Numbered from the stretch's first letter, positions 1 to 12,855 are shown. The stretch: 48,063 nt of DNA from Bacillus sp. AFS098217 (GCF_002551815.1 NZ_NVPR01000046.1:5609-53671), one strand, 5' to 3'. Translations and numbers: made by a program. The notes: generated by a model not told the origin, from the sequence alone.

Positions 1-23
1 TTTATTCTGCATAGCAAGGATTT
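1..23. repeat. 23-bp repeat, left copy (inverted relative to 48028-48050)
   Basis: The first 23 bases are the reverse complement of 48028-48050 with a single mismatch. Each copy contains CTGC-TAT-GCAG or its reverse, a very small dyad. This copy lies just downstream of the hutG stop. The identity is unknown. It could be the edge of a dispersed intergenic repeat, because both ends of the supplied sequence fall in it, as draft contig ends often do. Confidence 0.5.
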
Positions 24-47
24 AGATGTCGAAAAATTAACATGGAT

Positions 48-5465
<5,418 letters not shown>

Positions 5466-5474
5466 TATTGTTCC

Positions 5475-5567
5475 TCCTTAAAAAAGCAAAAGGGGACCTT
5501 ATCTTTTTAAGACAGACTTCTGTCCCAAAAAGCAAGGCCCCCTTCTAACTAATAGACTATGGGCAAA
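5475..5567 (-). promoter_or_regulatory. hutP-hutH attenuator with HutP-type UAG repeats
   Basis: On the minus strand a long hairpin spans 5544-5490: outer arms 5527-5544 and 5490-5508 pair with few mismatches around a perfect inner stem (GACAGA/TCTGTC at 5511-5524), followed by a T-rich run. Just before it, in transcription order, are three UAG triplets (complementary to CTA at 5557-5559, 5549-5551 and 5545-5547). In B. subtilis HutP bound to histidine and Mg2+ binds UAG-type triplets in this intergenic region and prevents termination. The same arrangement is inferred here. Confidence 0.75.
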
Positions 5568-6008
5568 TCATATGTGATTAATTCCTAAACCAATCGCCTC
5601 ATGCTCAGATCCTTTTACAGGCGCACCTATCGTTCCATAAAGTGCAACAGCAACCCATTCGCCTTCTTTTTTGCCGTCGTATGGTGTACCGCGCACAATC
5701 GCAAACCGAAGACCTACTGTACGAAGAACGTCTGCTAACTGAATTTGACCTCTCGTTACTCCGTACAACGCTTCCATGATTGCATGATAAAGTGCATGCG
5801 TTTCTCTGTAAACGTCTGTTTCAATAACTTGGTTGCTCTTAGCCGCTGTTTCCATTGCTGCGACAACCTTTTGCGAATTCATAGAACCAACTTTTCCAGT
5901 ACAATACTTCCAACCTTTTGGAATGGATAGTACGGGACTTTCATTCTCATCCGCAAGCGCCAACAACATGGCCATACGACCAATTCGATGTGTTCCTTGA
6001 AGAAGCAT
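5568..6008 (-). CDS. hutP: Hut operon RNA-binding antiterminator (HutP)
   Basis: Positive regulator of the hut operon. In B. subtilis the hexameric protein, when loaded with L-histidine and Mg2+, binds UAG-rich RNA between hutP and hutH and prevents termination. The 146-residue product matches the family length (about 148) and starts [18 protein letters not shown], characteristic of HutP. It is the first gene of the operon, followed by 102 bp that hold the attenuator hairpin and UAG triplets. Transcription should start from the promoter at 6055-6083, which overlaps a CcpA site. Confidence 0.94.
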
Positions 6009-6054
6009 GCGACTCTCTCATTTCTTATAAATTATTTGAATATTACTTAATTTA

Positions 6055-6083
6055 AGAATATATGAAAACGTTTTAATCGTCAA
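6055..6083 (-). promoter_or_regulatory. hut operon sigma-A promoter with internal cre site
   Basis: Reading the minus strand, TTGACG (6083-6078) and TATTCT (6060-6055) are separated by exactly 17 bp. Between them, 6062-6076 reads ATGAAAACGTTTTAA on the plus strand, matching the CcpA consensus WTGAAARCGYTTWNN. CcpA bound there would occlude polymerase, consistent with glucose repression of histidine use known in Bacillus. A second dyad (TAATCGT at 6074-6080, ACGATTA at 6092-6098) overlaps the -35 side and might be another operator. Confidence 0.75.
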
Positions 6084-6146
6084 TAGTTTAAACGATTATT
6101 TGAATGAATTTTTTTAATACTCTGTTACTGTTGTGTACACAGTTTA

Positions 6147-6176
6147 TTTACAGAAATTTTTAAAGCATGCTATAGT
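6147..6176 (+). promoter_or_regulatory. Promoter for the methyltransferase gene
   Basis: TTTACA (6147-6152) and TATAGT (6171-6176) are 18 bp apart. TG at -15/-14 relative to the -10 element makes it an extended -10 promoter. The expected start is about 25 bp before the TTG start codon at 6207. Confidence 0.5.
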
Positions 6177-6206
6177 CTCACTAACAGCTGTAAGGGGGAA
6201 CCAAAA

Positions 6207-7163
6207 TTGGTTAAGAGAAAAGATATTCATTTTCGAATTGACGAAAGATTACTAGAAAGATTTGAAGCAGCACTTCATTATGAAGGTCTAAATAAAACAG
6301 ATATTTTAACACATGCTATTCAGCAATTTTGTGTAAAGGTGGAATTAGAAAAGATGGATGATGTAAAAAGGCAATACGCTGTAAGTAACCATCTGCAAAC
6401 ACGGATCGATACTCATAAAAAATATGAGGAAAAACGAGTAGACTTAGATGAAGTTGTAATAGATTATCTACAATTACAAGGAACGGAAAAGATATTAGAA
6501 GTTGGATGTGCTAATGGAAAATTCCTTGCACTACTGCAAAAAAACGGTCATACGGGACATCTCACTGGTCTTGATCAATCTACAACTATGCTGCGAGAAG
6601 CTGCTATGAATACAGCAAAACAACATGTAAATATTGAATGGAAACTTGGAGACGCTACTAAACTTCCTTTCCCAGCTGATTCTTATGATTGGATAATCGC
6701 AAGACATATGCTGTATCACATGACGGATGTTGAAAAAACAATTCAAGGATTTCATAAAGTAATTTGTCCCGGAGGCAGATTCCTAGCCACAACAAATTCC
6801 CAGATCTCATTACCCCGTATGGATGAGATGTGTAACAAAATGTTAGCTGCATTCGATTTACCTGAAAAATCACCAACAGCTACTCCATTTTGTTTAGAGA
6901 ATGGAAAACAACTATTACAATCTGTTTTTCAAACTGTAGAAGAAACAAGCATTCATAATTCACTTGTATTCCATAACGCGACGCCTATTGTCAATTATAT
7001 CGCTAGTATGTTCCCATCATTAAACATACCTGATGATATTCACCTTCATTTAGAAATGAAGGAATGGCTTACAATCGAAATAGAAAATGAATTATCTCTT
7101 CATGGGGGAGTATGGCGTGACCCAAAAACACTTGCTATTTATCGTTGTACAAAATCAGCATAA
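6207..7163 (+). CDS. SAM-dependent methyltransferase with N-terminal ribbon-helix-helix-like domain
   Basis: The 318-residue protein appears to be a fusion. Residues 1-45 (KDIHFRIDERLLERFEAALH, then NKTDILTHAIQQF) have the strand-helix-helix pattern of MetJ/Arc-type DNA-binding proteins. Residues 90-230 form a class I methyltransferase with the SAM-binding loop ILEVGCANGKF near 96-106, an acidic LDQST after strand 2, and WIIARHMLYHM in place of motif IV. The substrate is unknown. The start is TTG, chosen because AAGGGGG lies nine bases upstream. It is divergent from the hut operon across 198 bp and transcribed alone. Confidence 0.8.
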   Translation: MVKRKDIHFRIDERLLERFEAALHYEGLNKTDILTHAIQQFCVKVELEKMDDVKRQYAVSNHLQTRIDTHKKYEEKRVDLDEVVIDYLQLQGTEKILEVGCANGKFLALLQKNGHTGHLTGLDQSTTMLREAAMNTAKQHVNIEWKLGDATKLPFPADSYDWIIARHMLYHMTDVEKTIQGFHKVICPGGRFLATTNSQISLPRMDEMCNKMLAAFDLPEKSPTATPFCLENGKQLLQSVFQTVEETSIHNSLVFHNATPIVNYIASMFPSLNIPDDIHLHLEMKEWLTIEIENELSLHGGVWRDPKTLAIYRCTKSA

Positions 7164-7317
7164 ATTCATCTTATAATATAATCTCTAAAATCCACATATT
7201 TAAATCTAATTGAAGCAACCTTTCCTATTTAATACATAACAAAGATTGCAATACTTTCGCGGCACGTATACTGTAGGCAACGCCATCCCCTTATATTCCA
7301 TTTTTATATTCAGATAA

Positions 7318-7357
7318 AATAAGGCAACCTTACTTTCAATAGCAGGGTTGCCTTATT
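7318..7357. terminator. Hairpin terminator, possibly bidirectional
   Basis: AATAAGGCAACC (7318-7329) pairs with GGTTGCCTTATT (7346-7357), a 12-bp stem with a 16-base loop. It lies 155 bp after the methyltransferase stop and 51 bp after the minus-strand small ORF at 7408-7533. The rest of 7164-7317 shows no supported gene. Confidence 0.6.
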
Positions 7358-7407
7358 AGTGAGGATAAATCATCTTAAGTTACATTATCAAAAGTTTCAA
7401 ATACTCT

Positions 7408-7533
7408 TTACCAGCCTGTACCATGTTCAGAGTATTGAATGATTTCAGTTTGAGATGTAATCTCTTGTTTAGCCTGTTGTGTATCTTTAGATACATTCAT
7501 ATTTAGTACCACAAGAATTGCTAAAAAACTCAC
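7408..7533 (-). CDS. Possible small exported or signalling peptide precursor (41 aa)
   Basis: An isolated small reading frame with a GTG start. The product has a hydrophobic N-terminal stretch (VSFLAILVVLNMNV), a polar middle (KDTQQAKQEITSQTEIIQ) and a short C-terminal tail YSEHGTGW, the general shape of Phr-type signalling precursors. The open frame continues upstream (KLYR before the GTG) but meets a stop without a good start, so the gene may be 5'-truncated or frameshifted. It lies between the terminator of the pfpI-like gene (7585-7611) and a hairpin at 7318-7357, so it would be its own transcription unit. The ribosome site is weak. I do not recognise a family, and no rap-like receptor gene is adjacent. 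Confidence 0.35.
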   Translation of the reverse strand: MSFLAILVVLNMNVSKDTQQAKQEITSQTEIIQYSEHGTGW

Positions 7534-7584
7534 CCTGTATAATTTGAAATAGCACCAAATAACGAAACATGATCACTTCAATAT

Positions 7585-7611
7585 AAAAAGCTAGCATTTT
7601 GCTAGCTTTTT
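7585..7611. terminator. Terminator after the pfpI-like gene
   Basis: AAAAAGCTAGC and GCTAGCTTTTT flank a 5-base loop. On the minus strand it ends in a T-run 20 bp past the stop of the DJ-1/PfpI gene. Confidence 0.85.
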
Positions 7612-7630
7612 ATCCTCTTCACATGCATTG

Positions 7631-8209
7631 TCAACCTTCAACTGTTTGCCCCAAAAGCTTTTCCATCATGATATTCTTATTTCCTCGATAGAAATTAACA
7701 CGATGCTCGTTTATCACATCAAAATACTCTCCTATCGCAAGTCCGAATTCTACAAATGCATGTCCTTGTGCCGTTATGATATTTTTATAGCTTACAACAT
7801 TCTTATAGATGAAATTTTCTATCGGAAAACAATCTAATTTACGATAATCCATTGTGACTGTATAAGGGACATCTTTTAGTAAATCAGCTGCCGCTAACAC
7901 AAACGGTCCAGCACAAATTGCCGCAACTAATTTTTCTTTCTTATAGAATTGACGTACGATAGAAAATAACTGTTCAGAATCCTTAATATGTATAACATCC
8001 CCGCCAGGAATTATGATTGCTTCATAATCTTCCACACGAACTTCAGTTAATTCTAAATGTGGTTGCACCTGTAATCCTGTTTCAGCTGTAATCATGTCTT
8101 TTGTTAATCCTACTGTTTCAATTTTGTAATCACCCTTCAACAAAGCTGTGGTCACGGTAATCTCAAATTCAGCAAATGTCGGATATATAAATAAAAGTAT
8201 TTTCTTCAT
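7631..8209 (-). CDS. DJ-1/PfpI family protein
   Basis: A 192-residue cytoplasmic protein of the class I glutamine amidotransferase-like superfamily. MKKILLFIYPTFAEFEI at the N-terminus and the nucleophile elbow AAICAGPF with Cys99 are typical; IIPGGD near residue 67-71 is the other conserved turn. Family members include chaperones, glyoxalases and peptidases, so the reaction cannot be assigned. The start at 8209 was preferred over an ATG 15 bp upstream because GGGAG is eight bases before it, whereas the upstream ATG is almost touching its G-rich site. It is monocistronic with a clear terminator. Confidence 0.85.
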   Translation of the reverse strand: MKKILLFIYPTFAEFEITVTTALLKGDYKIETVGLTKDMITAETGLQVQPHLELTEVRVEDYEAIIIPGGDVIHIKDSEQLFSIVRQFYKKEKLVAAICAGPFVLAAADLLKDVPYTVTMDYRKLDCFPIENFIYKNVVSYKNIITAQGHAFVEFGLAIGEYFDVINEHRVNFYRGNKNIMMEKLLGQTVEG

Positions 8210-8299
8210 ATTCTTTTCTCCCATCCCTTTTTCAACAAAATACTCCTCACCTCCACAGTAAACAGAATTTTACAAACAATCAACAAAATACTTCTCGCC

Positions 8300-8393
8300 T
8301 TGTTTCCTATTCCTATCTAACTTATAATAAACATAGAGACGATTACGGACGCATTTTATGTAAGCTTGGGTTTCCAAGCTTACATTATTTTTT
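8300..8393 (+). other. Promoter followed by a strong terminator: short transcript or leader attenuator
   Basis: TTGTTT (8300-8305) and a perfect TATAAT (8323-8328) are spaced 17 bp. About 30 bp beyond the expected start is a 12-bp perfect stem, ATGTAAGCTTGG/CCAAGCTTACAT (8358-8369 and 8374-8385), with a 4-base loop and a T-run. Transcription would give an RNA of about 60 nucleotides ending before the next gene at 8476. It may be a small RNA or a premature-termination leader. No coding frame of note is inside. Confidence 0.45.
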
Positions 8394-8475
8394 GCTTTCC
8401 CTTTCCTTATAAAAGGAGTATACTAAAGTAGAACGTATGTTCTTAACAATTACATACAGTAAGGAGATAGAACAA

Positions 8476-8772
8476 ATGGTATACGACACAAAAGTAATTT
8501 CTTGGAATGAAGCTTTAAAACAATTACAACGTCGCTACACAAATCAACCAGTAAATCGAAAACAGTTTGAAGATGTTGAACTCATGGAATTCTTCCGCGA
8601 TAATGACTACATTTCCCTTCCTACACATATTAGCGGCTTATCAACAAAGCGTTTTACTTCTTACTCTATTTTCACAACTGAAGATAAAGATCGTAAAGTT
8701 GGCACACTTATCATTGAATATTTAGAAGATGATACTGATGTATTACGTATCGAACAATTATACTTCGTTTAA
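8476..8772 (+). CDS. Conserved hypothetical protein, 98 aa
   Basis: A small soluble protein starting MVYDTKVISWNEALKQLQRRY with an acidic C-terminal half (LIIEYLEDDTDVLRIEQLYF). No membrane segment, signal or known motif is visible, and I do not recognise the family. The start at 8476 is supported by AAGGAG about nine bases upstream; an ATG 39 bp earlier has no ribosome site. TATACT at 8419-8424 could be its own -10 element. It ends in a good terminator and appears monocistronic. Confidence 0.75.
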   Translation: MVYDTKVISWNEALKQLQRRYTNQPVNRKQFEDVELMEFFRDNDYISLPTHISGLSTKRFTSYSIFTTEDKDRKVGTLIIEYLEDDTDVLRIEQLYFV

Positions 8773-8777
8773 TTCAT

Positions 8778-8804
8778 AACGCTTGGTCAAAATGGCCAAG
8801 CGTT
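8778..8804 (+). terminator. Terminator after the 98-aa gene
   Basis: AACGCTTGG and CCAAGCGTT form a 9-bp stem with a 9-base loop, followed by CTTGCTTTC. Confidence 0.75.
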
Positions 8805-8876
8805 CTTGCTTTCTATCAATCTCACTGCTTATAATACTAGTAAGGGAAAACTGCTATCGTAAAGGGGGGTATACTG

Positions 8877-9308
8877 TTGCTTGAAGGATGGTTTAGTTGG
8901 TTTATTATTTCTTGGACTGTTATTTTACTAAGTCTTATGTCTATTGGTGGATATTTCATGTTCCGAAAATTCTTAAAACGATTACCAAAAGAAGACGGCA
9001 TGTCCATTTTAGATTGGGAAGAGCATTACATTAATCAAACACGGCATTTATGGGATGACAATCAGAAACAATTATTAGAGGAACTAGTAAGCCCAGTACC
9101 TGAACTATTCCGTGATGTTGCAAAATCAAAAATTGCAGGGAAAATTGGAGAGCTTGCGTTAGAAGAAAAAGCCACAAAAATAACTGAAGATTTAATTATT
9201 AAAGGATATATTGTAGCAACGCCAAAGCGTGATCATAAGTTTTTAATTAAAAAATTACAGGAAAAACAAATTGATTATTCTCCGTATCAATCACTTTTAG
9301 CTAAATAA
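8877..9308 (+). CDS. DUF2621 membrane protein (YneK-like)
   Basis: A 143-residue protein with one N-terminal membrane segment (about residues 8-30: FIISWTVILLSLMSIGGYFMF) and a cytoplasmic remainder with LDWEEHYINQTRHLWDD. It resembles B. subtilis YneK, whose gene sits in the same neighbourhood as ccdA and yneJ, and the same genes are here. The function is unknown. The start is TTG, supported by a run of G (AAAGGGGGG) about eight bases upstream. TTGCTT/TATAAT at 8806-8811 and 8830-8835 (18-bp spacer) could be the promoter. It converges on ccdC with a shared terminator. Confidence 0.8.
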   Translation: MLEGWFSWFIISWTVILLSLMSIGGYFMFRKFLKRLPKEDGMSILDWEEHYINQTRHLWDDNQKQLLEELVSPVPELFRDVAKSKIAGKIGELALEEKATKITEDLIIKGYIVATPKRDHKFLIKKLQEKQIDYSPYQSLLAK

Positions 9309-9336
9309 AAAAACCTCAAGAATCTTGAGGTTTTTT
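9308..9336. terminator. Bidirectional terminator between yneK-like gene and ccdC
   Basis: AAAAAACCTCAAG, a 3-base loop and CTTGAGGTTTTTT. T-runs occur on both strands, and it touches both stop codons. Confidence 0.9.
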
Positions 9337-9841
9337 ACGTTAACTTCATATCTTTCTCATTATAAAATTCATCTTCTTTTTCCATTTCCTTTTGCAATTT
9401 TGTAAAGGAACGATACATTGCAATTCTCCATGATACAATCATTGCAAAAGCAAGTAAGAAGAACATACCGCTCAGCTGCCCTAAATCAACTGATTGACTT
9501 AAATATGTTTTAAAGACAATACGCACTACAAGTAAACCAATTAAAATAAAGACGAATGCTTTTGAACGCTTTAAATAAATTTCTTGTCCACGTATTTCAA
9601 ATTTAGATGTTTTAATAAGAAAAATCGAGAAAAATAACCCAACACCAATTGCTTCTAACATTTCAACTGGAGTTAATCGAAATTCAGGAAAAATATACAT
9701 CATTGCCCCCGTACTCATAAAAAGCGGCGGGAGAATAATTTTTTTCAATGTTGCTGGTTTCTTTGCTGCTTTTAAACGGATAAACATCACACCAACAGCC
9801 ATACAAACCGCAACAATACTTGATAAGACCGCTACGCTCAT
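9335..9841 (-). CDS. ccdC: CcdC-like membrane protein (YneJ)
   Basis: A 168-residue polytopic membrane protein with about five hydrophobic segments and no catalytic motif. In B. subtilis the gene downstream of ccdA (yneJ/ccdC) encodes a protein of this size in the cytochrome c maturation region, although loss of it has little effect. Assignment rests on size, topology and position next to ccdA. AAGGATGAG precedes the ATG. The CheY-like gene yneI, found between ccdA and yneJ in B. subtilis, is absent; only 89 bp separate the two genes. Confidence 0.75.
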   Translation of the reverse strand: MSVAVLSSIVAVCMAVGVMFIRLKAAKKPATLKKIILPPLFMSTGAMMYIFPEFRLTPVEMLEAIGVGLFFSIFLIKTSKFEIRGQEIYLKRSKAFVFILIGLLVVRIVFKTYLSQSVDLGQLSGMFFLLAFAMIVSWRIAMYRSFTKLQKEMEKEDEFYNEKDMKLT

Positions 9842-9930
9842 ACTTTCTCATCCTTTTTGTGGAAATATAAAAAATACAGTTTCATTATAAGCTTTCTTAT
9901 TATTATTTCCAACATTTCCATGAAATAGTA

Positions 9931-10638
9931 CTAAAAACCAGTGAAACCACCAAATAAACTTGAGACATACACAATGATTTTTGTCATCCAGTTAAAGTAT
10001 AGCAAAATACCCATGACAATCATAATGTATCCCCCTACTTTTACAAACATTCCACTATTGCGCTTAATCCAAGACATTTTCGTAATAAAGAATGAAAGTA
10101 TAAAAAATGGGATAGCAAATCCAAGTATGTAAGCAATCATATATAGCATTGCAGATTCTGGATTCGTGGTAGCTAATCCAATTACAGCTACTAGAATTGG
10201 TCCTGTACACGGTGTCCAGCCAGCTGCAAATGCCAAACCAATTAAAGTAGAGCCAATATAGCCACTCGGACGACTTTTAAATGTAAACTTACGATCTTGC
10301 ATTAAGAACTTCGGCTGAAAGACCCCTACGATTACAAGGCCAAACACAATAATAAATAGTGCCCCTAACTGCCTAATTAAATCTTTGTAATCTTGGAAGA
10401 ATGACCCAATAAAGCTTGTTCCAAACCCAATCGCAATAAATACAATGGAAAATCCCAGCAAGAAAAATGCCGTATGTATCATACTTCTCTTACGAAGCAT
10501 TGCATTTTCTTCTTTTAATTCAGAAACCGACATTCCGGTTATGTAAGACAAAAACGCTGGATACAGCGGTAAACAACAAGGGGAAATAAATGATAAAAAT
10601 CCGGCCCCAAACGCTAAAAAAATATTAAGATCTTGCAT
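9931..10638 (-). CDS. ccdA: Cytochrome c biogenesis thiol-disulfide transporter CcdA
   Basis: An integral membrane protein that passes electrons from cytoplasmic thioredoxin to extracytoplasmic thiol oxidoreductases for cytochrome c maturation and spore development. The 235-residue product has six hydrophobic segments and the paired cysteines expected of the DsbD-beta/CcdA family: [11 protein letters not shown] in the first segment and WTPCTGPIL in the fourth. The start at 10638 ([13 protein letters not shown]) is preferred over an upstream ATG because GGAG lies eight bases before it and it matches family length. A cre-like palindrome sits at 10770-10782. Confidence 0.93.
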   Translation of the reverse strand: MQDLNIFLAFGAGFLSFISPCCLPLYPAFLSYITGMSVSELKEENAMLRKRSMIHTAFFLLGFSIVFIAIGFGTSFIGSFFQDYKDLIRQLGALFIIVFGLVIVGVFQPKFLMQDRKFTFKSRPSGYIGSTLIGLAFAAGWTPCTGPILVAVIGLATTNPESAMLYMIAYILGFAIPFFILSFFITKMSWIKRNSGMFVKVGGYIMIVMGILLYFNWMTKIIVYVSSLFGGFTGF

Positions 10639-10769
10639 AGTTTCACTCCTCTCCTCTTCAATATTGTAGCAAAAACGACCAAAAATGCTATGAACAATTG
10701 ATGAATTCACAGTTTACAACGTGCCAATAAGAAAAAATCCTATTATCACTACTTACAACCATCTTTCTC

Positions 10770-10782
10770 TAAAACGTTTTCA
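10770..10782 (-). promoter_or_regulatory. cre-like palindrome upstream of ccdA
   Basis: On the minus strand TGAAAACGTTTTA matches the CcpA core WTGAAARCGYTTW except for the first base. It is about 130 bp upstream of the ccdA start. Function is inferred only from the match. Confidence 0.35.
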
Positions 10783-10823
10783 CTTTCCTTCTATTATAAA
10801 TACATTCCATTCATCATTCACAT

Positions 10824-10900
10824 AAAATGAAACTTTAATCCGTTGGGGTTTTCTTCATCCTCCACTGATTATTAGCCCTTACCAATCGGGATAACAAAGC
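10824..10900. repeat. Dispersed intergenic repeat, copy 1
   Basis: Contains the stretch TGAAACTTTAATCCGTTGG, then a T-rich loop and CTCCACTGATT, so it folds as a stem-loop. A second copy is at 36024-36072. The pattern resembles the bcr-type repeats scattered in B. cereus-group genomes; which bcr class it belongs to I cannot say. Confidence 0.6.
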
Positions 10901-11097
10901 TTTTCCATTTCACAAACTACTCGCATGTGATTATTCAGTATTCGATACATATCTCGCAAAAAAATATTTTTTTCAAATGATAGCTTTATACAAGATAATC
11001 CTTATTTTACAATACTTCTACAATTTTAAATTTCAATATTATGCATAAATATCATACTTTTATTATTATTCTATAAAATGTCGCACTTTTCTTTTAT

Positions 11098-11126
11098 TTG
11101 ACCCTTCATTTTTAATTTTGTATACT
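11098..11126 (+). promoter_or_regulatory. Sigma-A promoter of the EamA transporter gene
   Basis: TTGACC and TATACT separated by exactly 17 bp, about 60 bp before the ATG at 11186. Confidence 0.7.
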
Positions 11127-11185
11127 TCCATCTAGTTGTATATGTCCGTTTGGGAACAATTTAATATAGATGGGAGGAATTTTTC

Positions 11186-12094
11186 ATGCTTCGTTATTCT
11201 CTTTTAGTTTTATTAGGAGCATGTAGCTATGGGATCTTAGCTATTTTTGTTAAACTTGCATACGCAGAAGGTTTTTCACTTGGGGAAGTCATTGGGAGTC
11301 AATATTTGTTCGGCTGGTTTATTTTACTTGGTATTACGCTTTTATTTTCCAGACATCGTGTTCCACTTAAACAAATGCTTATTTTATTTGTCGCTGGAAC
11401 GTCTGCAAGTTTGACTGGGATTTTTTATTATGCTTCATTAAAAACGGTACCAGCTTCCATTGGCATAATCCTTTTATTCCAGTTCGTTTGGGTTGGTATT
11501 ATCATTGAAGCTGTTGCAACAAAAACATTGCCATCAAGAGAAAAAGTCATTTCTGTTATCTTTTTAGTTGCTGGTACATTCTTATCGAGCGGATTATTAG
11601 AAAAATCAACAGGTGATTTCGATACAATGGGAATCATATTAGGTTTATTATCTGCTGTTACTTTTGCTACCTATATTTTTATCAGTGGTAAAGTTGCTGT
11701 TGAAGTACCATCATTACCACGAGGAGTTCTTTTAATGGCTGGTGCTTTAACTTTAGTAATGATCGTATTCCCGCCAACATTTATTTTTAATGGTGCCATT
11801 TCTCAAGGCCTTTGGAAATATGGCTTAGGATTAGGAACATTCAGTATCGTTATTCCGACAATTGCCTTTACAATCGGAATTCCTAAAATCGGTTCTGGTT
11901 TAGCAACTATTCTTGGAGCAGCTGAGCTTCCTGTTACAACAATCATGTCTGTATTCGTTTTAAAAGAGGCGGTACTCTCTTCTCAATGGCTTGGTGTAGC
12001 ACTTATCTTGGTTGGTATTGCAATTCCGCAAATTGCATATACAATGCGTGGACGATATCGTAAACACCATACACATAAAAAGGTTGCTGCCTAG
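11186..12094 (+). CDS. EamA/DMT-superfamily transporter
   Basis: A 302-residue membrane protein with about ten hydrophobic helices arranged as two EamA repeats (roughly residues 3-130 and 147-285), as in the drug/metabolite transporter superfamily. The first half contains TGIFYYASLKTVPASIGIILLF, the second AELPVTTIMSVFVLKEA, both typical of the repeat ends. The C-terminus is basic and cytoplasmic (RGRYRKHHTHKK). The substrate is unknown. GGGAGG lies eight bases before the ATG. It is monocistronic, with a promoter at 11098-11126 and a terminator at 12095-12128. Confidence 0.88.
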   Translation: MLRYSLLVLLGACSYGILAIFVKLAYAEGFSLGEVIGSQYLFGWFILLGITLLFSRHRVPLKQMLILFVAGTSASLTGIFYYASLKTVPASIGIILLFQFVWVGIIIEAVATKTLPSREKVISVIFLVAGTFLSSGLLEKSTGDFDTMGIILGLLSAVTFATYIFISGKVAVEVPSLPRGVLLMAGALTLVMIVFPPTFIFNGAISQGLWKYGLGLGTFSIVIPTIAFTIGIPKIGSGLATILGAAELPVTTIMSVFVLKEAVLSSQWLGVALILVGIAIPQIAYTMRGRYRKHHTHKKVAA

Positions 12095-12128
12095 GAAAAG
12101 AGGATTCTCAGTTAGGAATCCTCTTTTC
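12095..12128 (+). terminator. Terminator after the EamA gene
   Basis: GAAAAGAGGATTC pairs perfectly with GAATCCTCTTTTC across an 8-base loop. Confidence 0.85.
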
Positions 12129-12266
12129 TATTCCACATTATTTTTTACACGATTCGCTTTGCTAATCGATCAACTTTTACTATGGATTGCTCATTTGTCA
12201 TTCTATACAACCTTTCTCCTTAACTCTTTTTAATTTTTTCACTACATCATGATTATTTACACGTGT

Positions 12267-12308
12267 AAAACCGAGGAAAAGGTATGATGATTCATGCTTT
12301 TTCCTCGG
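12267..12308 (-). terminator. Terminator overlapping the end of the FtsX-like gene
   Basis: TTTTCCTCGG (12299-12308) and CCGAGGAAAA (12271-12280) form a 10-bp stem. On the minus strand it ends in TTTTAC. The first arm is inside the coding sequence, covering the C-terminal AEEKA codons. Confidence 0.75.
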
Positions 12309-12855
12309 CTTTATATACACTTTCTTTTTTTAGATCGTATACAAATTGATAACATTGCCACATTGATAATACAATTAAAATCATAATAAGCAGTGTCGTT
12401 ACCAATAATGCATATATCGTAATCAGCGTCCCACTTACCCCACGAATTCCTAATACTTTCATAAAAATAGCAATAAATAGCCTCAAAAATAACATGCCAT
12501 GAATCAACCCGAAAAATAGAGCTCCCCCAAAAATCAATAACTGTTCCTGACATAACAAACATACAATCTGTCTTTTTTTCATATTAATGGCTTCATATGA
12601 TTGAAATTCTTGTCTTCTTGTTTTTAAGAAACCTTTTATCATTTGATATGTAACGAAGCCACACACAAAAAACAACAGAATAGATACATAATAAAATAAC
12701 GGTACATGTTGTAGTTTCTTTATTATCACCTCATTTGATTGAATAGATATAATAAAGAAAGATAACATTGTACTCATTGCAATCCATATGAATTGCTTTA
12801 ATCTTTGGGCAGCAAAATTTTGTATATTGTTTCTTGCTAACCGAAATATAGACAT
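12292..12855 (-). CDS. Four-helix membrane protein, FtsX/BceB-permease-like
   Basis: A 187-residue protein with four strong hydrophobic segments (about residues 22-38, 52-72, 108-135, 143-165). The start MSIFRLARNNIQNFAAQRLKQF resembles the amino end of BceB/YtrF-type ABC permeases, and FLKTRRQEFQSYEAINMKKRQI is like the cytoplasmic loop of FtsX domains. The size equals one end of such a permease (full length about 620-650), and no ATPase or second half is adjacent. It could be a stand-alone short permease or a remnant. GGGGAA before the ATG and a terminator at the end suggest it is expressed. Confidence 0.55.
   Translation of the reverse strand: MSIFRLARNNIQNFAAQRLKQFIWIAMSTMLSFFIISIQSNEVIIKKLQHVPLFYYVSILLFFVCGFVTYQMIKGFLKTRRQEFQSYEAINMKKRQIVCLLCQEQLLIFGGALFFGLIHGMLFLRLFIAIFMKVLGIRGVSGTLITIYALLVTTLLIMILIVLSMWQCYQFVYDLKKESVYKAEEKA

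Larger units (their letters stand above)
10639..11185. other. Long intergenic region between ccdA and the EamA gene
   Basis: About 550 bp without a supported gene. It holds a cre-like palindrome (10770-10782), one copy of a dispersed repeat (10824-10900) and the promoter of the downstream transporter. The stretch 10900-11095 is very AT-rich and I see nothing definite in it. Confidence 0.6.

Noticed and set aside
7200-7295. Short cysteine-containing minus-strand frame (MEYKGMALPTVYVPRKYCNL)
   Set aside because: Only 31 codons, poorly placed ribosome site and no terminator after it; not enough to call a gene.
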